Of a stretch of 64,000 bases of DNA, positions 34,995-46,530 are shown in pieces; positions within the stretch are counted from its first letter, which is position 1, and each line of letters opens with the position of its first letter. Source of the stretch: Alitta virens (taxonomy: Eukaryota; Annelida; Polychaeta; Phyllodocida; Nereididae); NCBI GenBank assembly GCA_932294295.1, contig OW028577.1, forward strand, positions 6,103,501 through 6,167,500, written 5' to 3'. A program made the position numbers and the translations under genes. Below the pieces are notes generated by a model that was not told the DNA's origin, searched no databases, and saw only the letters and a program-made list of their open reading frames with translations.

Positions 34995-37620
34995 TCAGAC
35001 ACAGGTTGATGATGCTGAAGTTTCAATGCTCAACAGCCACTCATCTTTTTCAGCATTGTGGGTCATATATTTTTTGTTGATCATATTAACTTGAAAAGGC
35101 AACGTTTTTCCCTCTATCAACAACACGGCTGATGCTCTGTTCCACATCCATATCTGGTCCCTGTAAGGTGCAAGAGTTGAATAGGTCTCACTCATGGCTG
35201 CAATCAGCATGTTCATGAGCAGTATGATGGTAAGGCAAACAAATAACACAAAAACTCCTATGACAATGCCTCTGTTTTCATAGTTGTTGAAGTGTGCTGC
35301 TCCAAAACCATACATGAAGTTGAACATGGTGTAGATTGAGGAACTGATGTTCTCAAAACCGTCAGCTGACTTGTGACTGTGGTACAGGATAATGGTCATT
35401 GTCCCACCAAATGCCCATAGCATGATGACAAAGACGAAAGCAAAGCTAATGATATCTGTGAAAAGAACATGGTGCATCATGGTGCTGAAGTATCCTGTCA
35501 TCTGAAAACCTTGCAAGAAAAACAGGCAAAAGTAACAGCTCAATATAAAAGCTGGTGCAATGAACGTGGCAGAAAATGTTGAGTACAGAAACAGTTCAGC
35601 CATAGCAATACTCTGTAAAATTGAGGCCAATAACAGAAGCACCCGAAACACATCGAATTTCAGGATCACTCTGATGGGGGCATTGTATATTTTGTTATGC
35701 CATCTGCGAGTGAGTTTCATAGCTATATAGATCACGTACCTAATGGCATCAACAAATTCATAAATGATATTCAAGCTGATCACTACTGCCAACAATATTG
35801 TGTATGCCAACATTGTTTTAGATTCTCTTATGAGGTCAACAGTTGATAATCTGGTTGAATTTGATGTAGAGTTCATTGATTGTTGGTTGGAGTAGTCCAA
35901 GAATAATCGCGGAGCTCTGTAGCTTGCAACGATGAAAAACAAATGTAGCAGAGACCATGACAAAAAGTTTGATCTGTAATGTTTCCATTTGCAGTTAATG
36001 AGATGCTTTATAACTGGGATTGAAAATACAGGAAGCATTCTCTTCTGCAGACTCCTATAAACTAGCAGTTCTAGGACATTAGGCTTTCCTGGACGTAGTC
36101 TTTGTGCAATGGTAGGGTCAATTTCAGCCATGTTATACCAAGCGTATGAAATTTTACCAAACCGCCATGCAGTCCTTCGATGCACACCTTCAATGTTGAT
36201 AATGAAGTTTATCATCTCATGTGCCCCCAACTTCGCCGCTAGAGTCAGAGGAGTGAAGCCATCGTTGTTTTCAATGTAGAGCATGTGGGTCCTGAAGTTG
36301 ATGTCATCTTGAGTTGTCCATTGGGCCAAGTCTTGGTTGTCTTTCAAAGCATACCAATATCGAGATGCAGGGCTTTTTAGGATTGATTCAAAAGTTTTCT
36401 TTGCATCACTGGCATCCTCAACTCCTTGTTCTACCAGCATATGTAGTATGGTGTTGCCTTTTGGGTAGTCTTGGGCATCAACTTCAGCTCCATGATAAAC
36501 AAGTTTTTCAAAAATTTCCATGTTGCCATTCCAGCATGCCAATTGAAGTGGAAGGCTTGAAACGTGCATTCCCTTGATGAAGTGCTTGCCTTTAATATGT
36601 GAGCTAATCATGCTCTGTTTGTCTTGTCTTTCCAGTCTCTTGAACAGACCATCAATGATATCTATCATTCCATTGGCTACAGCACAATGTAGAGCTGTGA
36701 CACCATCGTAATCTTTGTCTCCTTCAAAAAAATAAACAAGGAGTTCTCGGTCGGCATATTCCAGAATGAGTTTGCATACAGCTTCACTTTCACAGGCACA
36801 TGCATAAATGAAACAAGATTTTGCCCCATCGGATAGTTCTAGGTTTAGACCTAAACCGATGTTCATTAATTGTTTGTACAAAATGGAGAATTTTCTTGCC
36901 AAATCAAACTGGCAACATTCTGTCAATTCCCTTCTCATGATGTCCAAATTTGAGGAATGAGACTCCAACCAGGCAGCATACCTAGGAACAAGAAAAGCAA
37001 ATGTACTTCTGATGTGTAGAATTGGTTAATTTTTGCATACCTCTTTTACATAGCAAAATTAGAGTGATGGAAGTAGTGTCAGTTAATTCACTTGAATGAA
37101 CAGATTTTTTGCCTAACTTTTTACACAAGACCTTCATGTAATCCTGTTATAACAAAAATTTGGACAGAAAGTTAGTTCATTATAAGCCGGTTTAACTGAA
37201 TTCCGTGTCTATTGATGATGAACATACATGTTTTCTGGGAATAATAACCTTTCAAACTCATTGTTAGATTACACCCTATCTACTGATAGTCAATACAATC
37301 AATGGCATCACGTAACAAATGTCACTTTTCCTCAGATCTGGGCTAGAGCTAGTAAATTTTTTTGTTTATCATGAAGATTTTTTTTAAATTTTTGGGTAAA
37401 ACAAAAGTAACAATGTTAGCTTTAATACTTACTTTTCAACTTCACATGGTCTTATTTCTCCAGGAGGCCAGTTCGGAACACGGTTTTCTGACATGACTGC
37501 ACTTGGGAGTGTTACAACTACATCAATCTTGTAATCTTGAGGCTTGTTATCAATTGGGAGATCATATGTGGCATGATCATAATCCATTCTTTTCGTGTGA
37601 AGCTTGTCATCTGAATCCAT
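34995..37620 (-). CDS. TRPV: TRPV-B3, intact TRPV-type cation channel (about 724 aa)
   Basis: Exons 37433-37620 and 34995-36981, with the same phase-2 splice as the other B copies. It differs from B1/B2 by a handful of residues seen directly: A-D-R for A-N-R in an ankyrin repeat, S-N-F for S-N-L near S1, I-M-L for I-I-L in S5, and I-W-M for I-C-M in the post-S6 helix. The last restores the Trp expected in TRPV channels, so B1/B2 have lost it. The pore is Y-G-F-G-A as in the other copies. Confidence 0.9.
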
Positions 37621-39059
37621 GTTGTGTTGGCCTTTAGTCTGTTCCTATGCCTATTATCTGATGGTATTCATTTGCTATTTAAGGAACACTCTGTGATAAC
37701 CATAACAGGATTACTAATACTTAAAGTGCCTTTGGATCATTTACTGTAATGCACGCATTATAAGATCTGTTTATTTCATTATGTTTAATGCATCCATAGA
37801 AGGATGATACTGAAAGCTTTCACATAAGTTAATATTGCTTTTGTTGGACAGGATTAAATATTCATGCACGTACAGTCACCAAAGTAGACACACTGTCTGT
37901 GTGGTTCATTCTTTTTACCTACTGACAAATGTTTTGGATTTCACATGGTATTGCCAATGTGTTTTTGTTTAATTAGCATATAACGCTATTTAAATATGAT
38001 TCCATTAATCATTGTTTTTTTTTCAAGAGCAGATCACACATGGCAAATGGCTGTGCAGCTGTGAGAGTTCTCTTCAATAAGCCAACCAAATTTTTTTTTT
38101 TATAAAATTAGAAATTAGAAATGAATTCTGTCCAGATTGTTTAAAATTTTTAGATCATAGAGGCAGCCTTTACAGAGCCCTCAACTGATTTGTTTCAAAT
38201 TCTTGTGGTACATGCTGTAAGCCAGTAAATCATACTTTGTGTTTGCTTGTGACAGTTACTAATTAAAACTGTATCATAATATATACTTTTATTATTATCT
38301 CATTCAGTATTTACCATCGACTATAGGACTTGGTCTGGGTGGCCTGATGGTTAAGGCATCCACCAATTCTATGTTGGCCAGCTCTGCTGCAGGTCCCGTA
38401 TTCGATCATCGGATGTCGATCGCATGAGATGTTGAATTGGAGGTGCCTTGTACTCAGTGTCTATGCTGAGGCAAGTGAAGGACCCCACCCATGTTTATGG
38501 CAGCTGGTCATATTAGCTGACCAAGCGTCAGACCCAGTATTGCAACATTGACATTAATATGGCATCTGTGAGACTTTCACACATTTGATGGTATGATTGC
38601 AAGTGTGATGGCAATTGGTTTGAAATAAATATATATATATATATATTTATTTTTTTTTGACAGCTTCATGTCATTCATGACATATGTGTCACAATGTAAA
38701 CAGAAAATACAAAGTAAATGACACACAGTAACAATTAAAGAATATATAATAGAAAAGTAGTAAATAAAACTAGGTTCCAGCTATGATAAAGATTTTTACA
38801 ATAGAAATAGGTAAACTTGTATCGATTCTAAAATGTTGCAGTAATTAAAAATAATAAAATAGATCATGATACAGATTTCAGCAAAATTTAGTCATATTTA
38901 CAGGGCATGAAGCAACAACACAGAAAAAAGTTGTGATTAGATAAATTTTTACTCAAACAAAATGGACATTGTGCACATGTTATCTGGTATACTGACGGCT
39001 TGCTTGTTTCCCAGGGCAGTGCCAAAGCGGAAGAGAAAAGAGACCTATCCCTTGAATTG
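37621..39059. other. Upstream region of TRPV-B3 with full-length SINE
   Basis: Diverged counterpart of 14042-15515. It holds the SINE at 38330-38640 and a minus-orientation LINE-tail-like segment from about 38650 to 38800. No gene recognised. Confidence 0.5.
38330..38640 (+). mobile_element. tRNA-derived SINE with A and B boxes (unit 3)
   Basis: GGTGGCCTGATGGTTAAGG (A-box region) followed by GTCCCGTATTCGATCA (B box) matches a tRNA-derived pol III head. The core TGTCTATGCTGAGGCAAG and an AT-rich microsatellite tail follow. The copies in units 1 and 2 lack the A-box segment. Confidence 0.7.
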
Positions 39060-39639
39060 CAGTAAAAACTATTGAGATACACCAAAGGATAGGATCAGTC
39101 ACATACATCGAGATGCCATAAACAGCTAAGAACCTCCAACGAGGAGAAACATTATGAGGTAAAGAGCATACTCCAATGGCTGCCTCATAACAGGCCTGAG
39201 TTTCTTGAGAGAGATAATGCTCGTAACAAAGCTGATAAGGTTAAATAAGACAGGCCAAGGAGATGGGTAGGACAAAGTAAATGAGTAAAGGATACGGCTT
39301 TGGAAACCAACAAGTAGGAGAGAAGCCACGTTGCCAGTTTGGATCACAACATCTAGATTGTCCAGAACAAAGAAAGGCCAAAGAGACTCTTTTTGAAAAT
39401 GGAGAAGTTCTCCTTTATATCAGATGAGCCAGTTATCATCCCATGGATGTCGAATGCCAAAACAGTCATCAGACAAAATGCTGATATATGGCCAAAATGT
39501 CACAAATGGTTGGAATGTCAGTCACAAAAGGAGCAACAATGTGATATAGTGTATGTGTGATTAGGGCTTTACGTCCTGTATTTCTGCACCAGTTGGGCTA
39601 ATTAGGACAGGTAGGGACTTAAGCCAACAGCTTCTGTCT

Positions 39640-39947
39640 TCTCCTAGATTATAATCGGCCTAAACCTACCACCACTGAAAAAATATAAACCTTGGTAAAT
39701 GTAAGAAATTTATCTAATATATCATAAATATGTATGTACAATAGACATGCATCCGTTCATCAAAAAATTACAAATATGTGAAACTCTCAACTTATGCGCC
39801 AAATGGGGCTACAAGTACGTTTAAATCTGGCTTGAGTAGCTAGCTATAGCCAGACAGTTCCGTTTAGTGGTAGGTAGCATCATGTAGCAGAAGTTGTCTA
39901 GCTTTGTTCAGGTTCAATTGACAGGCCGTTTTTAATGAAACTAACTG
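39640..39947 (+). mobile_element. MITE, CAGTTAGTT family, 3' part (unit 3)
   Basis: Matches the right three quarters of the element at 16072-16470 and ends AATGAAACTAACTG. Its left end is replaced by unrelated sequence, so a deletion or replacement has removed the junction with the GPCR TM region. Confidence 0.6.
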
Positions 39948-40777
39948 GACGCCTGCCCAGTAGTCCCACATGAGACACTGGCGAACATATTTAAGATATA
40001 AGAGCCTTCAATTTGGTCCAAGGATCTTCTGGATTAATGACAACACAAACTGAAAGGTCATTTCCTGATCGGAAGTAGGAAACTATCCGAATAGACCTGT
40101 TCGAATTTGTAATAACATATGTCTTGTTAGTTATTTGAACATCACTGTAATTCTATGTCACCCAGATACCCCATGGTTCTGTAGTGATCTCATTAGCAGG
40201 CTCAGTCAGATTGCCATATGTTAAATCTGCATCAATAACGATGTGATCAGGATATATTTCCTGAGGGAGTTGGTCCATAACTTGGATGACCTTCACCATG
40301 TCATGTGCAAAAAATGGCAATTGTCCAGAAATGCAATACTCTTGAGCTCTGTTGTGACACATTAGACTGCAGAGGATGTCTCACCATGAAAGATGATAGT
40401 CTGCAGTCTGGCAGTAATCACCCCTTGGCCAGTGGTAGGGGGCACATGTGATACTCCAGCAATAAGATTAAACTTGATTCCACACAAAACCAGATGGACA
40501 GTAAGGGACGAGTGCCTTCAATTTAAAACCAGAATCAATGTTGAGGTCTACTAGCAGTGATAAAGGTTTAAAAGTTGTTGAAGGTGCGAATTACTGAGGC
40601 AGTGCCTCCCCACATGCACATCGGCTGATTTCCATCACTCCCGAACAAAGAGCACAATCAGAATTTGTTAGTACTTTCATCTCCGATCCATAGTAAATGA
40701 CTGGCATCCGTGGTTTCTCACTGCAAGTAGGATAGTCACATTGACATGAGACATGAAGGGGACAGTTTCCGAAATGT

Positions 40778-40926
<149 letters not shown>

Positions 40927-41115
40927 TGGGAAGTGCAGCCCTCTAGGGCAAGTTCTTGCGGCTATCACAGGTTGATTGATGAAGTGAGATGGAGGTGGAG
41001 TCCATCCATGTTAAACATTTACCCCGTGGGTAGGATCTTTTACTTGCCTCCGCATAGACATCGAGTACTAGGGACTGCCAATTTAACGTCTCATCTGAAC
41101 GACATCCAGCTGGGA
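40927..41115 (-). mobile_element. SINE fragment inserted in the GPCR relic
   Basis: On the minus strand it shows the family core (GATGAGACGTTAAATTGG, then TGTCTATGCGGAGGCAAG) as in the SINE at 14750. The tRNA head is missing or diverged. The tail runs into the TAGA/TA microsatellite. The long open frame through it (41485 to 40943) is partly SINE-derived and not a real protein. Confidence 0.65.
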
Positions 41116-42958
41116 TGATGCTCATTAAAGGTTGCCGGAATCTAGCATTAAAAGTCATCATGTGAATAATGTTAATTTTACCATCAGATGCTTGATGAAT
41201 CAGCTTCTCTTTCGTACCCACGAAGCCTCTTTGTCTTGCTTCTAAAGAAAATGTCAGGTAGAAAACTGAAACTGGCCAAAAGTCCTCTTTGGTGAAACCA
41301 TTACACAAGGCACATTCTATACTTATAAAGTTCACTCTTGTAATTTTGTCCAGGACAGCCAAAGTACCTGGCCAATATCTATTGGAAGGACATTCTGACC
41401 AAGTCCCAGGACATTTGTCAATGACCTTCAATGTGACATCATTAATAAAATCCGGAAAGATCTTCTTGATATGTGTAAACACCAACCAGCTCGACAGGGG
41501 TTGACACTGAAGCAGATAATTTAGTTTCGACTATTTCATACTTGTCTAAGAAAGGAAATCTGACACGAAAATCTGGGATTACTGTAAGACAATGTGTCAA
41601 AAAATCTAGACAGCAGTCACTAAAGATTAAGCAAGACATATCACAGGAACACGAAAATTATTCAAATGACACGGATGTTCCATGACAAGATATATCCTTT
41701 GCACGAGGGACAAGTGGCTAAAATGTCATTAACACCAATTTTTGTGCAGTTTGTGTACTGGTCTTGCTCTAATGAAATATTGCTTGAACCAGTTGTATAA
41801 CATAATCTTAATTTTCAGGGGTGTGAGGATCAATGAGATGTTCATCTGTGTGAGGTTCAGTGTGAGTTGGTTGTCAGAAATTGAACAACGTTTGGTTTTG
41901 TGAATCGATATAATGTCCTGAACCATCTGGCTGCTTTAGAGGGAAATCTGCAATTATTTAAAAAAATTATCAAATGCATTTATTATTATTGAACTCTTCC
42001 ATGGTTGATAGTAATTCAGAGACTACAAATTATATGTTATCTTATGAAAACAACAAAACTAGTTTTCCATAACAAGTGACAAGTACAGTATGACTCATAT
42101 GGAATTGTCCATGTTTCGCCGACATTTGGGGAGACACGGGATGTCACGGATTGTAGCGGGGCATTGCGCTTACCCCCCATGGCATGGCTAATTGCTTTGC
42201 GGGGCCTCTCTCGGACTTTTGCCGACCTGTGGGGAGTGTCGGGGCTTTACCCCGCTATTTCTTTTATCCCTTTTAACCCCATCAAATCCTTGGTCCCTTT
42301 AAGAGCAGGTGTTACATATCATGGGGGTATATAGATATCAGCGTTTAATTGCGCAGAGGGGGTTGAAACTGATACCCTGAAACCCTTGTGTAGTAAGATA
42401 TAGGACACATGTTCTACCAGTCTTGAGTGACAACAATAATTTTTCTCCTTCATTTGAAGAAAGTTACTCTATTTTCATTGGATAGCTCTCTCCTTCTAGA
42501 TTAAGACCATGCAAATTTCATTGCAATGTGATCAGTTGATCCTGAGATATCTATTATCAATAAATTTATTTACATTTAACCACATCTATACCAGTACCAG
42601 TTCATTATATCTTAGATAAACCACAGTTTAATCAAGATTATATGAAGTGATAAATGTGTCATTATAATTTAGAAATAAATATTTTAAACTACAGATGTAT
42701 CATGCTATGTTTGTGGCGTTGAATAAAGTTATGTTGTGGTTAACAATCACAATATAAATACAATCTCCCCAATAAAACCACTATCAAGACCGACGTGTCA
42801 CAATAGCTCACAATTGTATTACGCAAGTCCACTGTTCCATCAAGACTACTGAACAGATAAATACATTGAAACGACTAATGAGATCCCCTCACAATTAAGA
42901 CCTCACAATTTCGGACCTGTCTGCATTCTGTTTTTTTATGAAGGCTACTTTGACTATT

Positions 42959-43232
42959 GCTAGATAGATAGATAGATAGATGGATAGATAGATGGATAGA
43001 TGGATAGATAGATAGATAGATAGGTAGTTAAGTAGATAGATAGATAGATAGATAGGTAGATAGATAGAGAGATAGAGAGATGGATGGATAGGTAGATAGA
43101 TAGATAGATAGATAGATAGAGAGATAGAGAGATAGATAGAGAGATAGATGGATAGGTAGATAGATAGAGAGATAGATAGTTATTTAGGTAGATAAATAGC
43201 TAGCTAGATAGATAGGTAGGTAGATAGATAGT
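42959..43232. repeat. GATA-type microsatellite array
   Basis: About 270 bp of TAGA units with TGGA, TAGG and GAGA variants. The many variant units suggest an old array. Confidence 0.9.
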
Positions 43233-43548
43233 TTGCAACATTATATACAAATATATATTAGTCTTACTGGAAATGATGGTGTCCTAAATCATTTTTGGCT
43301 AAGCTGAAATTATTTTTAAAGGTTATTATTTATATTAAATTCAACTATATTTACCATATATTGTCACAGAGCCTTGACAAATGGTTGCTATGGCAACGGC
43401 AAAGACAGAGATAAACAGGAGCCCAGGGACAGGAGCACTGGCCTACATATAGATATGTAGGTCAGTGGACAGAACTGACTGACTGACTAATTTTGTGACT
43501 GAGCAACCAATGATAGGAGACATGAGTTTGTAGCAATTGACACCTGTT

Positions 43549-43557
43549 CAATCAATT

Positions 43558-43593
<36 letters not shown>
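43549..43593. repeat. (AATC)n microsatellite
   Basis: Near-perfect AATC units, about 11 repeats. Confidence 0.9.
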
Positions 43594-44020
43594 CCCAACT
43601 TTTAGGCATGAGACAAACTATTTTTGAACAAGCAGCCAACTTACTGTGACCTATGACACATATTATTTCAGACAAAAAAAAAGTTTTTCTGATTCTCCAC
43701 TTACTTGGGTTTCTTCATTTGAGATTCAGTGACACAATATGATTACTATATTCCCCATGGCATCCATCTAATGGTAAATCCATGACACCCTGACAAATCA
43801 AAGCCTTGACAACACGGCACCCTCAAACAGCTATACTAGGTCAAGTGATGCATATTCATGACTGCCAAGATCTGGCCCCACCTCCTGACAAGCCAGCTAA
43901 CACATGTTGATGTTATAAACAATGACTGCACTGTCTCAGGGTTGTGGTCAACTGGCTAGATTGAGTTTGTGGTCAACTCTAATGACTTTTTTCTGGCTAG
44001 ATTTTGTCATTATATTAGCT

Positions 44021-44250
44021 CTATCTATCTAACTATCTATCTCAATATCTCAATAAATCAATCAATCAATCAATCAATCTATCAATCTATCTATCTATCT
44101 TTAGCAATCAATCAATCAATCAGGATTTTTAGCTATCTATATGTATCTAATCAATCAATCAATCAGTATCTAATCAATCAATCAATCAATCATCAATCAA
44201 TCAATCATTCAATCAATCATTCAATCAATCAATCAATCAATCAATTAATC
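44021..44250. repeat. Mixed ATCT / AATC microsatellite
   Basis: Interleaved blocks of CTAT and AATC units. An apparent open frame here (poly Ile-Asn-Gln-Ser) is only the translation of the repeat. Confidence 0.9.
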
Positions 44251-44761
44251 TCCAGGGTTAGCTAGCTAGCTATGTTATAACTGACTCTAGGCCTATATTT
44301 GATTATATGACTTGTATTTAACAGTTGAACCTGTTATTTTGAAAATTCCTTTAACCCAAACACATGGCCTCATTGGTCAGGCTGGCTAAGACATCTGGAG
44401 CATCATGCATATATTACTGCGTAGCAAAATCCACCAAACCCTACGCTGGAGATCTGATTGGCTGGTCATTAGAACTGGGTTGAATAAATTATAGTGGCCT
44501 GTGTAGGGCTTGTGGGCAGTGTAGCTGCATGGGAGTATGATCCATGAGTACTTGTTATGTTTACAAGGAATTATGAGGTCAGTCCTGGCCAAACAACTGC
44601 TGAGTGCAAAATGACCCAGAAAGTTTGTCCTAATCAGGTCACCCCTTCTGTAACACCCACTCCCCATCACTGATACAGGGTGACTGGCAGTCTGTCAGTA
44701 ATACCAGGGTAATACCTTAGTCAGTCAGTCATAATAATCTGTGCTGGCATTATAAATACAG

Positions 44762-44790
44762 CAGTCAGTCAGTCAGTCAGTCAGTCAGTC
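44762..44790. repeat. (CAGT)n microsatellite
   Basis: Seven tandem CAGT units, with scattered CAGT copies around 44690-44735 and at 44850. Confidence 0.85.
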
Positions 44791-44799
44791 ATAATATTG

Positions 44800-46060
44800 G
44801 CTGCACCAAGCCCTTATTCAATAATCTGTGCTAGTATTATTAAGCCAGCAGTCAGTCAAATGTGAAACTTATTTTTGAGAATTATTTCGGATCTATGAAA
44901 TGTGAAATTTATGGAGAAACATTAAAAATTATGGCCTACTGTGAAATGAAAATACAGCAACATTAACATACAGCAAGTGATACAGATGGACATAATGTGT
45001 TTGCATGGTATGATTGAGCACTGTTTATATTCAATATGTTTTTAGTTACATTGTCATTTTTCATATCTCTGGATCTACCTAACATAATGCAATAAGATTT
45101 ATATGCTCTTGATCTAGAAAATTAAAGCAACCCAACAAAAAGTAAGTCATTGGTGTATAATAAGAAAATTAGAAAATAACTATTTTGACTCAAGAGTAAG
45201 TAACTAAGCATGTTCTTTGATCTGGCCTGGAGCAATCACTTAAATGAGGGCCACCCATGCAGGGCCATGGGGGGTGGACGGGAGGAGGGGGTTATTTGCT
45301 CGACCGGTCATTCCTCAGCGCACAGCTTAACAAATTGATAACATAAAATTTAAATAACCAAAAATACAACTCAATATAATTAATTTTAAGAACTGAATAT
45401 TCCGAACTCACAGTTTTTCAAAGCAAATAGAGTCCTTTAAGAGACACAGAGACCGCATAAGAAAACAATCACATTTTTGTCCAAGTTAGATCTTGGATCC
45501 AAAGGATAAAAATATTTTATTTGCATGCTCAGGCAATATACATTGTTTATACCTTTAATTTTGCATTGTTGCTATGACAGGTCTCAATAAATAAAAAAAT
45601 AATAAGATTAAAAATAATATAAAAACAGCTTCCACTGCTTGAGACATCCTCTAGAAATATGTTCACTCAACATAATGCCCAGTGTGCTTTGACCACAGTT
45701 AATAACCCAATTTCTTTCTTGTGACTACTCAATGTGGTATTCAGCAGACATTAGATAATCTATTTTAATGTAACTTACACAACAACATTTGAAGGACAGG
45801 TTAGAGAAATAAGTTTCACATTTGGTTGACTTATGACTTCATGTCTTTTTATCTTGAATGTATAGTTCAGTGACATTTCTGTGCTTTATAGAACTCCAAT
45901 AATATTATAATGTAAAATAAGCCCTTGAGATATGTGAATTCATGCATTTTACCCCTGCCTTCCAAGTTATCTGAATGTGATAAAATGGAAATCTGACACA
46001 GATAAGAACACATGTGGCTGATGAGGGCAAAGGACCTCTGACCACCACACACATCAGCCC
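44800..46060. other. AT-rich interior of the TIR element, no gene recognised
   Basis: No domain, splice-supported exon or additional repeat that I can defend. Confidence 0.4.
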
Positions 46061-46274
46061 ACGAAGCTCATATCCGTAACAAGGGGCAAGGAGGCGCGAC
46101 TAGCCGCTGCAAGCCAACACCAGCCGCAAATTAATTATAACCAATTAGTCAGGAATGTCTTTCAGCATCACGCCGACTTACGCCGCGTTTCGGGGTGTTT
46201 TGCCGTGATGTCGGCAAAACATGGACAATTCCATATGAGTCATACTGTACTCATTTTGCTGTTCAGACACAGAA

Positions 46275-46530
46275 GATCATAACCAACCTGTTCAATGAAT
46301 ATATGATTTTCTCGTGGAAAAAAAACAGGTGAATTGAATGATAAGAAGATGTCAAATATACATTAAAATGCACTAAAAATACTGCTGCTAGGATGAAATT
46401 TAGTTCAGCCAATCACAGTTAAGGGCGGGAACTTTTTCAGTCAATAGAATTGCAGTATTCTGTTGTAGCCGCCTGGTGGAAATGTAGAGAAACTTCCATG
46501 AAATCCACTATTGCGACTACAGAATTGAAA
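46275..46530 (-). repeat. Dispersed repeat family D, copy 1
   Basis: Minus-strand match to 51335-51590 and 57430-57720: shared blocks around CCAGGTGGCTA, GAATACT, GTGATTGGCT, GTGCATCCTA and AGTATTTTTAGTGCATTT. The 4.16-kb element ends exactly where this repeat begins. Confidence 0.7.

Larger units (their letters stand above)
28547..40290. repeat. Tandem array unit 3 (TRPV-A3, TRPV-B3, GPCR relic)
   Basis: Its left part is indistinguishable from unit 2 up to about 32220. To the right it diverges from units 1 and 2 by many substitutions and indels, especially in the TRPV-A intron and A-B spacer (33.7-34.7 kb) and upstream of TRPV-B (37.7-40.2 kb). At about 40290 it runs through into the rest of the GPCR gene instead of jumping to another unit, so this is the edge with the ancestral flank. 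Confidence 0.88.
42086..46247. mobile_element. 4.16-kb TIR element with TA target site
   Basis: Left end CAGTATGACTCATATGGAAT with 20 more bases, right end its inverse. The 40-bp arms differ at one position (TTTCGCC against TTTTGCC) and both are flanked by TA. The ends resemble Tc1/mariner/pogo-class termini. Subterminal sequence is GC-richer than the surroundings (42120-42260 and 46060-46210). The interior has no transposase frame I can recognise and is dominated by microsatellites. Two separate solo elements in opposite orientation would look similar. Confidence 0.6.

Noticed and set aside
40943..41485. 180-codon minus-strand open frame as a gene
   Set aside because: Only its first part is receptor-like; the rest is a SINE read in frame. 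It is part of the GPCR relic.
43384..43397. GTTGCTATGGCAAC, a perfect fit to the RFX X-box consensus
   Set aside because: TRPV channels are often ciliary and RFX-controlled, but this site lies inside the TIR element, more than 5 kb from any live gene I can see. One 14-bp match is not enough.
43969..44265. 98-codon open frame rich in Ile, Asn, Gln and Ser
   Set aside because: It is the translation of AATC/ATCT microsatellites.
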